Under the pieces are notes generated by a model. It saw only the letters and a list, made by a program, of their open reading frames with translations, had not been told where the DNA came from and ran no database searches. Below are positions 11,261 to 24,619 of a DNA stretch of 64,000 nt, piece by piece (within the stretch, counting starts at the first letter, position 1; each line of letters begins with the position of its first letter). The DNA lies in contig BGZK01001578.1 of assembly GCA_005406025.1 (NCBI GenBank), positions 62,001 to 126,000 on the forward strand, given 5' to 3'. Both the position numbers and the translations under genes were made by a program. Source of the DNA: Eumeta japonica. Its lineage: Eukaryota; Arthropoda; Insecta; Lepidoptera; Psychidae.

Positions 11261-12189
11261 CCGAAATTATCAACATTTTATGATATTATTTACATTCGTT
11301 TTTGCATTCGAGCCCGCGCCTGCATCGCCGAGTGTTTTTAAAGCTCATGCACAGGCTGAAATGTTGACCATCGCTCGTTCTAAAAGTAAGAGAAATTACC
11401 GTAATGAAACTTATGTATTTATGGGACCGTTCACTGCAATCTCCAACGACAATAAAGTTCTCAAAATGCACTGTACCACCAAGAAATTCAGAGAAGAAAT
11501 GTTTGTTAACACTTGTAATAACTTGTTCTAATAATTGGGTAATATACAACTTCAGATTGCAAACTCTTATATATGAGTTGAATGAATCATGAATCCTACC
11601 TACGTAGCAGTCATGTATATAGAAGTATTCTGAAATTGTAAAAACATACGACTCCATTGGTCACAGACTGATTTTTGAAATAATTTAAATTTCAATTACA
11701 TTTAATATAAATTGTAATTTCCAATCATTGGCTTTTAATTCTCTGGTGAATTCGTATTAATAGTTTGGTCGAACGAAATAATAATGTTCTTTTCAAAGTT
11801 AGTACGGAAATTGTTAAAAAAAATGAGCAAGCCTTACAGTAGTCGCATATATTGTGTGATATTTGACATTTCACCTTGATAACAAGCAACATCAACATTA
11901 TATCTTGAAAAAAATTATTCAAGTATTACATGAAATAATTTTTCGGACTGAAGAATAATTCTAATTTGTGAATATTGTATTTTATTTATTTAGCCCCAAG
12001 ATTAATGCATTTTTTGAAGTTATGGTTTCTTTTGCGGCGCTATGAAAAAATAATGAAAGTGAATTGTTATCGGGATGATACGAAAATGAAGTTGCTCGCA
12101 AGCGATTCAGTGAGCAATTTTAGACCACTAATGTGCCAACAATATTTTCCACTAAATAACGCTTAGAACTATTAGAAATTAATGTTAAT
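11261..12189. other. Spacer with short open frames only
   Basis: Opposing frames of 83 codons (+) and 123 codons (-) overlap at about 11280-11657. Neither resembles a known protein nor has supporting splice context. Otherwise AT-rich. Confidence 0.45.
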
Positions 12190-12720
12190 TTGTAAGAGCC
12201 TCGCTGTCTATCGATTGGTATTATTTCCCGTACTTTACCAAAATTTGTCCTTAGGTCACCACTAGATGTCTTGAAAATACTAGCCCCTCTCTCGCTCATC
12301 TCTTTATAATTATTAGTATCATACCTTAAGTACTATACCCCTATTTTGTATTTATTTTCCTACATATATTTTCTATATTACCAATTACGTGACTTCTCCC
12401 CTTTGAGTGGTAGGTTTTTACTTTACTCGCTGTTTATTTATAAATATATTTCCTGTGTCCTTACGACCCCCCAACCCCCATGACATCTTTTCTTTATTAT
12501 CTATTTCCTGTTTTTTAAGTCTCCAGTCACCGAGTAGGTGAACGTACACTCCCAAGGGGTATATCCCCTTCCCCGCCGCCCTGAGCATTGTCAATTTCCT
12601 ACCGTCCACCACTTCCCCTCTGGAATACCTCGCCCCGCAACATATCTCGTTAGTAAGTGGTCCTAAAATTTCGAAATTTAAGCTCGTTTGAATAGACATT
12701 AGCACAGAAAATTTTTGGCC
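12190..12720. other. C-rich patch, possible transposon remnant
   Basis: The part at 12460-12680 is C/G-rich (CCCCCCAACCCCCA; CCCCTTCCCCGCCGCCCTGA) and has a 95-codon minus frame (12418-12705) I do not recognise. TACTAGCCCCTCTCTCGCTC at 12276 faintly resembles an inverted Helitron-like end. No firm assignment. Confidence 0.25.
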
Positions 12721-14189
12721 TCGGCCGATTTTCCAAATTCATTTGAACCGCTAAGATATAGAAAAATAAATTTACACGTTCAATAGTGACATCAATTGAT
12801 TAGTTTTGTGTAGATGGATGTAAAATGGAAGATGGCAACAAAAAAACTTTAATGTAGTCCAATTTTTCACTTTGTATAAAAAAATTAATCTTATTTATAT
12901 AATTTTTTACATTTAAATTAAACTTTATCAGCCGCATTAACTATTCCACTCCTGCACTTTTATTATTTTATTGTTATTAATTATTTTCATACAGTTAAAT
13001 GCAATTTTTTAATTAAGATAAAGAAGTATAACTTCTCACGCACATACATATGCACACAAATTTTTTTTATTATTTAAGACAGTTATTTTTGTTCAATTTG
13101 GAGCATAGTGGAGACAATAGACGTATGATAACTAAAACATGATATATGTTCTAGCGATTTCAAAGTATTTAAAAACTGTTTAAAAATTACGTCAATAATA
13201 GTACCACTGTTAGTTGTCGAAACATTTCGATTTGTGTCCATTTAAAGCTTAAGTTCATCATTTAATAAAGCTATGAGCAGCTAAGCTTTGATTTGAAGTT
13301 TAAGTTAAAATCACCACTTAAAATCATAGGAAGATGGTGATAGTTTATTTTTTTTAAAGAACAGAATCACCTTCGGTATATGAAAAAGTACAAAATGCAG
13401 AAACTTATTTTTTGAAATTATAATTTTTAACGATTAATACTTGGCATTGATATATATTTAGAGATTGAAATCAAATTATAAAAAAATATTTAGAGATTAA
13501 ATGAGAACAAGGAGTGATTTTCCGAACTTTGATTAAAACAATTCTTCTAAAACTTCTAAAAAGGTGTCGATTTGTGTGACCCGCCGGCTCCTCGGGCGCG
13601 CGCTCTAAATGATAAAACTAATTTCCATCCCAATACTACAATAATAATCATAATTGGTAGAAGGAAAAAGACGGATAAAAAATATTGCTAAATGTTTTTC
13701 AACACTAAATAGCATCGCGCATCTTAATAAAGTAATCTTGTTTGCTTTTTCTCTTAGCCAAAGCTTAACAGCAAAAGAGTCAGTACAGACACAAACTAAA
13801 TATTAATATACATACACTAACATGTCGTCACTCACACAAATTACATTTTATTGACACCAATAGAATTATTGGTAAATATTTTTACTAGAAAAAAAGGTAG
13901 TATTTTCCTTCAAAATTTATTATACAACTATAAATTTAAGACAATAAAGGGAACCTCTTGCAAATTTTTGACATTTATGAAAAGAATTTTAATAAATCCG
14001 TAACAAGGATAACAAACACTGTATTAGTGGCTGACACTCCATTAATAATGACTGAGGTAAAAAATTGCAATAAAAAATGTGCATTAAATCCGGTGCAACA
14101 ACATACAGGGAGTGCTAAACAAGGAACTGAAAATTGAATTATTCATAGACTATTATACGTAATATCGATATATTATGTATAATCGAACA
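12721..14189. other. AT-rich spacer
   Basis: Mostly AT-rich. One small GC patch (GACCCGCCGGCTCCTCGGGC near 13580). No gene recognised. Confidence 0.5.
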
Positions 14190-16840
14190 TTGACTTAGAA
14201 GTTACCAGGTCATGTTTGGCTTTAGTATGCACCAGGTAGCAAGTTCGTTCAGCAGAGAAAAAAGCGATACATAGCGGCTCACTGATAATAGTTAAAAATA
14301 ACATAAAATACAAAGAACGCTTTGATATTGTGAGCGTATCTGTTGACTGAACTATTAAAGTGGCCTGTGTAGAACTTGAACCGCTTATTGTATTAAGCGT
14401 ATACAGACCCCCATATTCATCAGATGTTTTCGAAAAAAATATGGATGATATTTTGTATAAAGTCAGTAATAATAATAAATATGTATGCGGATTATGCTGT
14501 ATGCGGAGATTTTAATATAAATCTTTTGGAAAATTCTTATCTATGTACTAGAATTAAATCCTTATTCAAATGTATATAACTGTCCAAAATTTATATCTGG
14601 AGCCTAATAGGATCACAGATGTTTCCTTAACTTACCTCGATAACATGTTCACAAATATTAAACCACAGCATAAGTCGGTCATAAATAAATTATTATCTGA
14701 CCATTATGGATAGCTAGTACGTCTGAAATCAATGTAGAAAAAATACAAAACGTAAAATAAAAATCGTACCTATGAACACTCACTGGTCGTCTGAAGCAGT
14801 TCAGAAATAATGTACTAATTAAATTGTCTAATCAGAAATATTATTCCGAACCTAATGAAATGTATGGTTCATTGTTGACTGTGACTAAGTCTGAATGTAA
14901 TAAAGTCTTTAGATCAAAAAGTATTAATGTTAATGATGCCTTATCATTTAGCAATTGTGTGACGGTAGGCATTCACGCAGGCGTAGATTATACGAACTTT
15001 ATAAGAAAATATTGTACAATAATTCGGATATGCTTATAAATTATGTAAGAAATTACTCCAAAGTATTTAAGTGTGTATTTACAGCCGCAAAAGCAACATT
15101 TCAATTTCAATCAACATAAAATAAAAAAAGGTACAGATATTATTAAAACTACTTGGAATATAATCAATAAGGAAAATGGAAAACACACAACGCACCATTC
15201 TGAAATTCAATATAAACACAAGATATAGACGTAATTTTTGCTTTTAAAAATTTTTTTACGAATATTCCAGCTATAACTACACAAATTGTAAGTCGTCGTC
15301 CACTCTCGCTGAATCTCTATTGAATCACTCTCTATCGTCGATGATTGTGGCGTTGTATTTGAACTTGTACATATCAATTATAATGATGTTCTAAAAGCCT
15401 TTGAATCTATAAAAATGAAAAAGATTACTGATCTTGATGGCCTCTCTATAAAAATAATTAATTCAAGAATAGACTGCATTGTTCCGTGGTTAGTATCGAT
15501 TTTTAGTGCTTGTATTGATGGTGGTGTGTTTCCAGATCAAATGAAGCAAAGTAAAATAATTCCAATATTTAAATCAGGTAGTATATTCGACCCTTCAAAC
15601 TTTAGACCGATATAAATATTACCGACATTTAGTAAAATTTTTGAAAAACTGATCGTGAATCAACTATTGTAGTATTTTTGTAAAAATTGATGACCGTTAA
15701 ACGCTTTAGATTTACAAAAAGAGTCGCTCAACAACCGAAGCCGGTGTTGAGCTCATTGAGCAGATTTTCGGTGGCTGGGAGGAGTCACGAGACGCAATCG
15801 GTGTTTTTTGTGATTTATCCAAAGTATTTAATTGTATTCATCATGATGCGTTGATCAGTCTACGTCACGGCGTTAGGTGTCTCTCATTTGGATTACTGGA
15901 GTCATATTTGAGAAGCAGAGATCAGAGTGTTGATATTAATGGTGAGAGGTCTTCGGGATCTGTATTCAGTATGGGTGTGCCACAGGGTTCAGTTTTCGAA
16001 ACATTTTCATTTCTAGTTTATATTAATTATCTACCACACCTTGTGAAGGACCAGCATGGGATTATACTGTTTGCTGATGGCACTTCCTTACTTTTTAAGG
16101 TTAATAAACAATAACCAGATTTTGACGAAGTAAATAGCACTATCTCAGAAGTATTCGAGTGGTTTACAATTAACAATCTTTTGTTTAATGAGAAGAAAAC
16201 TAAAATTATAAAATTTTTGTTGTCTAATACTATATTGGTCGCCGAGATACTGGATGTTGTGGACAGCACACTCTTTCTTGGTCTGACTTTAGATACTAAG
16301 TTACAGTGGAATTTCCATATAACGAAATTGACGATAAAGCTTAGTTCTGTTGCATGTGTAGTTAAAAGAATTTAGTGTCTTACAAATTAATGCACCGCAA
16401 GATTAGTTTATTTTAGTTTCTTTCCTAGCCGATATAAACACAATTCATGTAGTTCAGAAGCGAGATATTCGTGCCATTTATAACTCGAGACCAACAGCAT
16501 CTCTCAGAGAATAATTTAAAGAAATTATTATTTTAACTGTACCGTTACAAAACATATACGAAAACCTGGTATATGTCGAAGGAAATATAAAATCATTTCA
16601 AAAAATGAGCGACATTCATAAATTAACACTAGACATAAAAATGACCTTGCTGCTCATAAAATGAGACTCAGCAAAGTTAACAAATCATTTGAGTATTGTT
16701 TGCGCTTTTATAATAAGATCCCAGCTGAAATTCAAATTTGTCATTTCATAAATATAAACTTTCAATTAAAAAAAAATATGTGGTAAGGGCTATTATGCCG
16801 TATCTGAATATATTAACGAAAAAAAATCCATGGGACTGAA
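14190..16840 (+). mobile_element. Decayed non-LTR retrotransposon (LINE; endonuclease plus reverse transcriptase)
   Basis: Remnants of one polyprotein in order. The apurinic-type endonuclease part has LIVLSVYRPPYSSDVFEKN (about 14370), GDFNINLLENS (about 14510), EPNRITDVSLTYLDN (about 14600) and LLSDHYG. The linker has IIKTTWNIINKENGK (about 15140). The reverse transcriptase starts with KKITDLDGLSIKIIN (15415) and DPSNFRPI (about 15590), then GVFCDLSKVFNCIHHD (about 15800), MGVPQGSVFE (about 15970) and FADGTSLLF (about 16070). The C-terminal part has IYNSRPTASLRE (about 16475) and CLRFYNKIPAEIQ (about 16710). Several stops and frameshifts separate these. The catalytic FADD box reads FADG. No ORF1 is seen, so it is 5'-truncated. 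The motifs fit the Jockey/CR1-like group; clade is not certain. Inactive. Confidence 0.85.
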
Positions 16841-19649
16841 GTGCTCGACTATCAGGCAGTTTCATGTTATTTTCAAATGTGCTAGTTTTATTGAATATAA
16901 GTTTCTGTATCTTTAAGCGAAACCGAAAAATGAATCAGCATTCGGAATAGGTGTCAATGTTAATACCAAAAGAATGCCTTAATGACGTATTTCAAGTATT
17001 TACCTACGAAATAAAGTTATTTTTGATTTTATATGATTGGTTGTGATTTTTTTTATATCGACAAACTGAATTTAATTTGATATATATTTTTTTACTTTCC
17101 GATAAGGGTTATAAGAATTGAAAAGGTCGTATATTTTGCTAACGCTTTCGTTCGTACATCGTACAAAAGCCAAAGAGGTCGTATAAATACGATTTAAATC
17201 GTACTATTGTAAACACTGACTGACAGAACCTAACCCGACCTCTCAGAAAATAGATTGGTACCATCTGACGGCCAACTTTAGCACCGCGTGCGCTCATTGG
17301 TCAAATCAAATAGCGCGTGCTTTCTCGGCTTTGTGTTATCCACTTCCGTCCCTTTTCACGAAATTACTCACACATCAATCTGTGTGAGTGATTTCTTGTA
17401 ATCAGGAAGGCGAGAGCAAAGATGTTACACGTCAATAAAAATATCTAAATTACATATTCATTCGGTTATAATGCTGGCACACAGCTTACTACAACTTTAT
17501 ATAGTCATTTTCCAGAAACGAATCTTATCCGAATTTTTGCTTTATCATTTTAATATGTACAACACAAAATACCAACCGTTCGTTTTTAAAATCAAAATAT
17601 AAGTTTTTTTTAATTTTTAATAGATATAGACGATGATATGCATGCTACAGTAATTCAAAACCTAATAGTACACATTTGATGGTACAACACTCTTAACGAT
17701 TAAGCTTTCTCCATTGCCTATCCACCGTCCCCTTTTTAGCATCAAGTGCACCGTTAACAAAGCTAATTTGACGATTTGCTTGTTGCGTAATATTACCTTC
17801 GCATAAAGGTATAATGGATACATTTTCGCCTCTGCCTCCCCCATAGATCCTGTCCGTCGTAAATTTTTTTCTCCTTTTTTAATGCAGACCGTTACTAAGG
17901 GTAACATATTTGGGCGTGTTTTGAGTTGTTTCACGATGGGAAATGTAATGATAATTTAGTGGGTCTTACGGTCTTGTCAAATTTAAAAACATTATTTCAA
18001 ATTCAGTACATGCGCATTCAATCAATGGAACATTACTTAAATATCGAAATATTTCATTATATTTTATGCGTACTATTTGCTTGGGGAGACAATCTCCTTA
18101 GAAAGAAAGAGCATGATACTAGAGGGCAGCGTATTTTAAAGATTTAATATATAAAGCCGTCATAAAATAAAAACACTAATACAGAAAAAAAAATCGGAGT
18201 TATACTTTTGCATATTTGTGCTCTAAATATTCGGAAATTTTAAATTTTTTTTTTTCAAAGTACTTGTTTAATTATGACCTTGATTTAATATAAAAGTATA
18301 TTTTGTAACGTCAAAAGGATTTTGCTGAACAACAACACAACTCCTAAAAGAGTTCATGACGTTATGTAGTCGATTGGTACGTAATAATATTTAATTTTAT
18401 AATGCCGAGTTTATGTTGATCATTACTTTTCTTAATGCTTTTAATTTTTTTTACAAATGTTAAATTTTCATTTATAAACTAAGACGTCACATTTAGGATT
18501 TCAATTTCTACAAACTTAGTTTTAAGAGATCTTCGTGGTCCTAGCTTGTAAATCACCTGAACGACCGGCTTCTGGAGCCCGAAAATTATATGAATATCCC
18601 GGGAAATCCTCAGAGCAAGTTACCATATGTCATCAGTTTATGGATATAACCATAATGAATACATATTCTAAATAAAAATAATGTGATGATGCAAATTATT
18701 TGATTTCGTTTCGTATGCAGCAAAAAAATATGATTTAGCGATTTAACGTCAACATTATTGACAATAAACGGGGAGATATTTTTGTTAATTAATGCAATTA
18801 TATAAAATGAGGATTTTTATACTAGATGATTTTAAGCTTAACCGTTTGTAAGATTGAGCCTTTGTCTAGTATCCAATAGATGTCATACCCTTGAATACGT
18901 AGCTCAGACTTCATATTATGTTGTCAAGCACACAGACTGTTATCATATCATTAACGATGTTAAAATCTTATTAGATCAGTGTACAACATTTAATGCGCAC
19001 GCCGCTATTTCCTGTAGAATCGATACAACTCTAGCTTTTAACGAGGTGTTATAACGCAAAACCTTCGCAATTAAGCCTAAAGTTTCCTAGCGACTAGTGT
19101 GTTTAATGTGTAAAGTTCCGTATCTCGTAGCATTTAATTAAAAAAAGAAAATCAAATCTTGGCACAATCAAAGAGAAAATACACCTATCTTTAGCAATAG
19201 ACTTGGAAGGTCTGAAAGATTTGAAAAAGAAGAAGAGAGGAACATCAATGGAAACATGACAATTTAACTGAAGAAAATTATCGTCAAAGCTACATATTTC
19301 TGATGCCATTAAACCGATCATCCAGAAAGATGTAGCGATTAATCGTATGTTGCGTTTGTCTAATTATTTGAGTGATTATCGTAATAACTTTCTTTACCAA
19401 ACCAATCAAGATACGGCAACCCTAAAAAGTCAAAACCGTTTGAGTTTAACTCTGTAGAATGAAGTTTTACATTCTCAGACTGTAACGCCCTGTACAGATC
19501 AAACATATATATCACTACTTAATACACTGTTACGCGTAGATCCCAATGCGTCCCTATAACTAAGGCTACATAATACTTAGTAATTTAATTAATAAAACAC
19601 AAAATTTTATGTGAATCTTCAACAGGAAAAAGAGCTGTAGTATCATAAA
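16841..19649. other. AT-rich spacer with two short palindromes
   Basis: No gene recognised. TACGATTTAAATCGTA at about 17189 is a perfect 16-bp palindrome. ACTCACACA at 17366 pairs with TGTGTGAGT at 17381 across six bases. The 17150-17420 part is less AT-rich and could be an unassigned repeat. Confidence 0.45.
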
Positions 19650-19830
19650 TACAGCCGCGCAAACTTCCTCGCCATTACTTCAAAAGACTATGAAATTAAC
19701 AAGCTGCCGCGTCTGCTCGTTCCGGGCGGGCCGCGCAATTACCCCTCTCCCGAAATTATAACGGGACCCCTAAATTATGGAAACGCGGTTACGCAGCCGC
19801 GGGGTTTTATCTGGACTTGTTCAAATACCT
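19650..19830. promoter_or_regulatory. GC-rich island, candidate conserved non-coding element
   Basis: CpG-rich stretch (GCTCGTTCCGGGCGGGCCGC) with AAATTATAACGGG and CTAAATTATGG motifs, in AT-rich surroundings. No coding support. Confidence 0.25.
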
Positions 19831-20089
19831 CGAATTGTTAGTTGGTGACAAAATATCACAGGTCGATGGTGACCGGGCTTACAATGCAGTCTCGGTAGAG
19901 AGATAAAATAAGTGCATGACAACACTGATTTTTATACGGTTTTATTCTATAAATAACTTCACTTACATTATCACTACAAAAAATGTTGTAGTATATTTGA
20001 TTCTTTAGTTAAACACATTAAAAAATTGTCAAGTGTGACGTTTACGGCATTTTCCCTCCTTTTACATTTATAGTTTGTCTCCCATAGAC

Positions 20090-20430
20090 AAAAGACAACT
20101 GACAGACGGAAGTCGGGGAATATGCAGGCAGACATCACATAGACTCGCTTGCCGGCGCATTGGAGGTATTTCTATCACGCGCGGACGAGTGAAATAAAAA
20201 TGAATATGCAGGTCGGCGCGGATCAATACAATTGCAATAAAATTATTAATTTGCAGGAATTAAAAACAGTGCCACTAGACGATCGCGGCCCGGAGCGCCT
20301 GGACACCTGGAACGAAAAGTCGGAAGAGTGAATTCCCACTTTGGGACGCAGCGTCGGCGAAATCCAGATGAGCCCCCGAACTCACTATTTCTCAGGGCTG
20401 TCCTGGCGCGTAGTGTTGAGATTCATCGAT
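20090..20430. promoter_or_regulatory. GC-rich island, candidate regulatory element
   Basis: Mixed GC-rich and homeodomain-type AT motifs (ATAAAATTATTAATTTGCAG). Contains the weak terminal-exon candidate at 20257-20331. Could be an enhancer, an exon, or both. Confidence 0.3.
20257..20331 (+). CDS. Weak candidate terminal coding exon
   Basis: After an acceptor-like ATTATTAATTTGCAG, the frame reads ELKTVPLDDRGPERLDTWNE, then KSEE and a TGA at 20329-20331. The codons are GC-rich at third positions (GTG, GAC, CGC, GGC, CCG, CTG, ACC), unlike nearby AT-rich DNA. The peptide is hydrophilic and I do not recognise it. The polypyrimidine tract is poor, and GC-rich composition continues past the stop, which favours a non-coding island. 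No partner exon was identified. Treat as a hypothesis. Confidence 0.15.
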   Translation, partial: ELKTVPLDDRGPERLDTWNEKSEE

Positions 20431-21700
20431 AAAAACTAGTGAAAATTAAGGTTTACCAAATTTTCCATTCGACCTATTTAATGATGATACTAAACTGTTG
20501 TTCTTATTTACTATTGTCATACATATTATTTAATAAAACAAACAAAGCCAGGCCTAACGCTAATCCACAACCTGTACACTCTTGTAATACACATTATGAA
20601 AAAACTTTCGCACCTCAAGTTTTGGAATTTGACATAGTAATTAAAATGCGTCTTTAGATTATCGTGTAATTTCAAAATATGCATATGAATTTCTCTATTT
20701 TTATTTTTATTCAATAAGGACATAAATAAAATTAAAGCTTTTTTTTTTTTGTTTACGTAGGTTTCGTGAACAAACGTTAATACTCTTTTTTTTGCAATGT
20801 TGCAAATAGTCTGAAAATTATTTGCCAAAGGAATTATAGGTTGAATATTAACCTATATCAATAGCTCATTCTATTAAAAATTTTCCTTAATATTTTTTTT
20901 GTAAGGTATAAAATTAATTATTGTATAAAATTATTATTATGTTAAGAAATTATATAATATCCGTGTAGTACATTATATAACTTGGACTAAAATAAATTTG
21001 TTGTATGTACATACATGCACCCAAATGCGTTAACAACCAGTGATCAGGTCTAGGATTTAGGAGTGTTGGAGGTGTCGCGACCCTGGACTGCATAGCGGAG
21101 AAGCCGTCTACATAAACTCTTGCAAATATATCCCGAGCACTATGGAAGCTCCTGAAGAAATATCTGCACCTACGGAACGCATATAAAATAATTAACTAAC
21201 AAAACCGTACTTTTTGTTAATGAAAATTTTTTTTATAACTTTGTTGTGTTTCTAAATAAAGATATCCCATCTCTTCAAATTACATTAAAACGAGATTATT
21301 TAGTATAGATATGCCTGAAAATATTTGATTTGAGTGAAAATCAAATACAAAAATTGATTTCGAAAATGAATGCTGGTTGCCATTGAACGCATCGAAATTT
21401 TAAGTTACATTCGATTAAAAACCTTTAAAAAACACCTGAATCAAGAACAATTCGACAATTCCAATAAACACATTTATTATTTTTGTTGTTACAAAAAAAA
21501 TGAACACAGAGTTGGACTGATCTCTATTTGATTAAACATCTCGTAGTCAGTCATTCCGAGCTACAGATAGCCATTATAATAAAACACAATATAAAAAAAG
21601 CATTAAGCTAAAAATCATTGAAAATGAAATTTATTTTCTGCGTAACCAATTCTACGTAATTTCTATGACTGAACTAGAAAATAAATGCTTGACTCCTTTT
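20431..21700. other. AT-rich spacer
   Basis: No gene or terminal repeats recognised. Confidence 0.5.
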
Positions 21701-22518
21701 AAGGGTTCCGAAGTCAGCAAGGAATCCTTATGATTCCTTCATGTACGTCAGTTCGTTTGTTTGTCTGTCTGTCTGTCTGTCCGCGGCTTAACTCATAGGA
21801 TCTTAGCTACTTAGACTAGAAAGCTGTAATTTGGTATAAGTATACATACTAATCATGTCGATAAAGTGGTAGAATAAAATTAAAAAAAAATTGGGGTACC
21901 TCCCCTGCGCTTAAAGTGGGGATGTATTTGTTTTTCGTATGTCCCATGGTGTGGAGGATCGTTAAATAGGTTATTCAAAAACATTGTGGGTCCGTGAAAA
22001 TCATTTTCGGGTTCATGTATCTGTTTACGAAACATATTTTGAAGTGCTCATTTTTGTTAGAGTCATGTATTCTCTCCGAGGTAAATGGTTATTCTTGGAT
22101 GATTAAAATTACGACAGTAACAAATATAACGAAATTAAAAAGAAAACTATTTCAGCTAAGTAGGTAATACAAGTTAACGAGTAATAGTCGAACAACTTAT
22201 AAAATATACTTGGAGGAGTAAAAAACAAAATTTCATACAAATTCCTTTGAAAGTAACTTAAATGACGTTATTGGTTGCAATAATGTAATAGTTGGTTGTG
22301 ACCAGGTAGTAAATATAAGTTTATGAACCATGTAAAATAATGGAAATAAAATTATAACATCTTTAACACATTCCTATGTGGGCCTGTTTTAGGCGTTAAA
22401 CTGTGAACTCAATCAATAGGTTCATAGTATCAAACATAAAGCCCCCTCTTTTAAATTCGCATTTTGTAACAGAACCTTACCTACTTTGTGCGTGGTCCGA
22501 CACCCTTTGGCCTGTTTC
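21701..22518 (+). repeat. AGGGTTCC...TTGGCC dispersed repeat, copy 1
   Basis: Starts AAGGGTTCCGAAGTCAGCAA and soon carries a (TCTG)n run (GTCTGTCTGTCTGTC) and CCGCGGCTTAACTCATAGGA. It ends TGCGTGGTCCGACACCCTTT then GGCCTGTTT. Both ends match a very common lepidopteran repeat whose consensus begins AGGGTTCC and ends near CTTGGCCGGTTTTT (from memory). Non-coding. Other copies: 31766-32310 (minus), 41462-42187 (plus), and a fragment at 59735-59800 (minus). Confidence 0.7.
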
Positions 22519-23129
22519 CATATTATACATTTGTGTTTTCAATAAAAAGAAATTTGTCAAATGATATATTTACTATGTAAAGTTTTAATTGCAAGATTTT
22601 TTTCTGTTTTTAATTTGCTATCGTATTTTTAATAGTTTTAGTCTAAGAACCGGCATTTAAAAAACCATCATCAGTTGATTGATTAAATTAATGTTTAAAT
22701 CAAATCAAAAACAGCTTTATTTCATTGGTATTCGAGTTGCACTTGAAATATGTCATTAACGAATTCCCCTTTCGACATAATTATTATCACCGATTCCAAA
22801 TGTAGATTAAGAAATTTGACAATGTAAAAGTTGCCAGAAAAATTCTACTCAAATTAAGCTCATTCCTTTAATTCATATTTACGTTTCTTTTTTATCTATA
22901 ATATTATCCCATGTGTGTATTGAATGTTCAAATGCCACATAACAGTACACTGTGATCTTATTGTTAATTGACTTCCATGTTTGTGGCTATTATACGTTAT
23001 ATATGAAATTAATTAAAATGTTTGTATTTTGGTTTCACAATTGCTTTTTTTTTAATATTCACAAGCTGACTAAGCACTGAACCTTATATCACCATATTTA
23101 AAATATCTTACGATAAAAATCGATAACCG
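22519..23129. other. AT-rich spacer, possible LINE 3' tail
   Basis: Around 22690-22770, AATCAAATCAAAAACAGCTT TATTTCATTGGTATTCGAGT has the style of lepidopteran LINE 3' untranslated sequence. Not firmly assignable. Confidence 0.3.
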
Positions 23130-24260
23130 CATTAGATAAATTTGAAAAACCGTTAACCCCGTAGGCCATATTTAAAACTTTCCGCTTTGAAAATTGTCGA
23201 TGTGTTTTTGAGCGCTTTGAATTCAAAAATATAGATGTATATAGGTTTTGAAATTTTTCAAGCTCAAAAATTTGGAAGTTCCTTGACTCTGCAGGCCATC
23301 CCAGAACTTTCTTCACACTTTCAAGATTAAAGCATTCAAAAATATAAATAATGCAAAATTTTAGTGCTTTTTCTAGATCTTTGAGCTCAAAAATAAACTT
23401 AAAATACTTTGTAAAGTCTTCGAATTCAAAAATCTAAATTTTCTTAAAGAAAATGCTATTTTTTAAATTTCAACTAACGCGATCTGCGAACGCATTATTC
23501 GGTTTTGATCCGCGTTAATACATTCAAAGCAGTTTTTTTAAGCAGAAGAAGAGAAACGAGTAGCAAACATAATCCATTAATAATCTCAAATGTTCTTTGA
23601 AATTTTTTTTTTCGAATTTATTGTTAACGATATCTCTCTAAAGAACCGAGCGATTTAAATGCATTTCACGATAATGCGGGTTGTTTGAAATGTATCAATA
23701 GAGCAGTTTAAGAAATATTGTACAAAAATATTTAAAATTTTCTTCGACGATATTCTTTGAATAAATCAACTGATGTTTATGCAATTTGCGGCATTCTATG
23801 CAACTGTTTGAGAAAAAGTGTTAATTAGATGTTGCTATTGGTCGGTAGAACAGTCTAAGAATTATTCCGAGAAAACCTTTTTCTGAAGGCTTTAGTTTTG
23901 AGATTTCTCAAAATCTGCTTAGCGAAATTACTTTATATATTCAGGTAAGATAAGCTAAGCAGACTACTTTCGAAAATCGCAAACTACGTTCCGGTCGCTT
24001 AATTCGTTTAAAAGTTATGGGAGGTTTATACACACAAATACATACGCGTACGCGCACGCGTATGCACATGATATGCGCGCGCGCACAGATACATACACGC
24101 TAACATTATTCCGAAAATGGTCAATCTAGATTGCTAAAATCCTAAAACGTCAACATCTGTTGAAAGTTTGAGTTTCGGCATTCGGGCTGATATCACTGTC
24201 TTCTCAATTAAAAAAAATAATCGTAATAGCGGGAAATTAGAAATATGAGCAAACAAAATT
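23130..24260 (+). repeat. CA-bearing dispersed repeat, copy B (longest)
   Basis: Shares landmarks with the copies at 150, 50.5 and 60 kb: TGACTCTGCAGGCCATCCC (about 23285, compare TGACCCTGCAATCCATCCC at 60025), ATGCAACTGTTTGAG at 23798, and GAAAATGGTCAATCTAGATT then CCTAAAACGTCAACATCTG near 24115-24165. The tract at 24041-24086 is alternating purine-pyrimidine (CATACGCGTACGCGCACGCG). Non-coding. Confidence 0.75.
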
Positions 24261-24619
24261 TATATTTTAGAACTATTCATATTTAAGTACGGCTAAGAAA
24301 TTTTCTTCATTCAATAAATAGGCGAACTTAGCTTTTTCTAATTCCAGACATTATAGTACTTCTTGATTTGGATAATTCATTTTGTTTAATTCTTAGGATA
24401 ATCTGCTGACGATCCCCCAGAACTATTAAAAACTGGCGGTTTTCAGGCACTACTTCAGCTTTGAGTGCATCGTTCCGTTTGCCTATTAACTGCATTAAGC
24501 TCTTAGCACATGTCTAATTCAGTAGACAGCGCCGTTTAAGGTTACAATTTTGACGTGGGCGTTTGACAATCGATCTCATGGCACTAATATTTAAAGTGCA
24601 ATTTTGCTTACTTAAAGAA
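24261..24619. other. AT-rich spacer
   Basis: No structure recognised. Confidence 0.5.

Noticed and set aside
11286..11657. 123-codon minus frame
   Set aside because: No recognisable protein, overlaps an open frame on the other strand, no supporting signals.
12418..12705. 95-codon minus frame (VVDGRKLTMLRAAGKGIYPL)
   Set aside because: Looks protein-like but I recognise no family; kept only as a possible transposon remnant.
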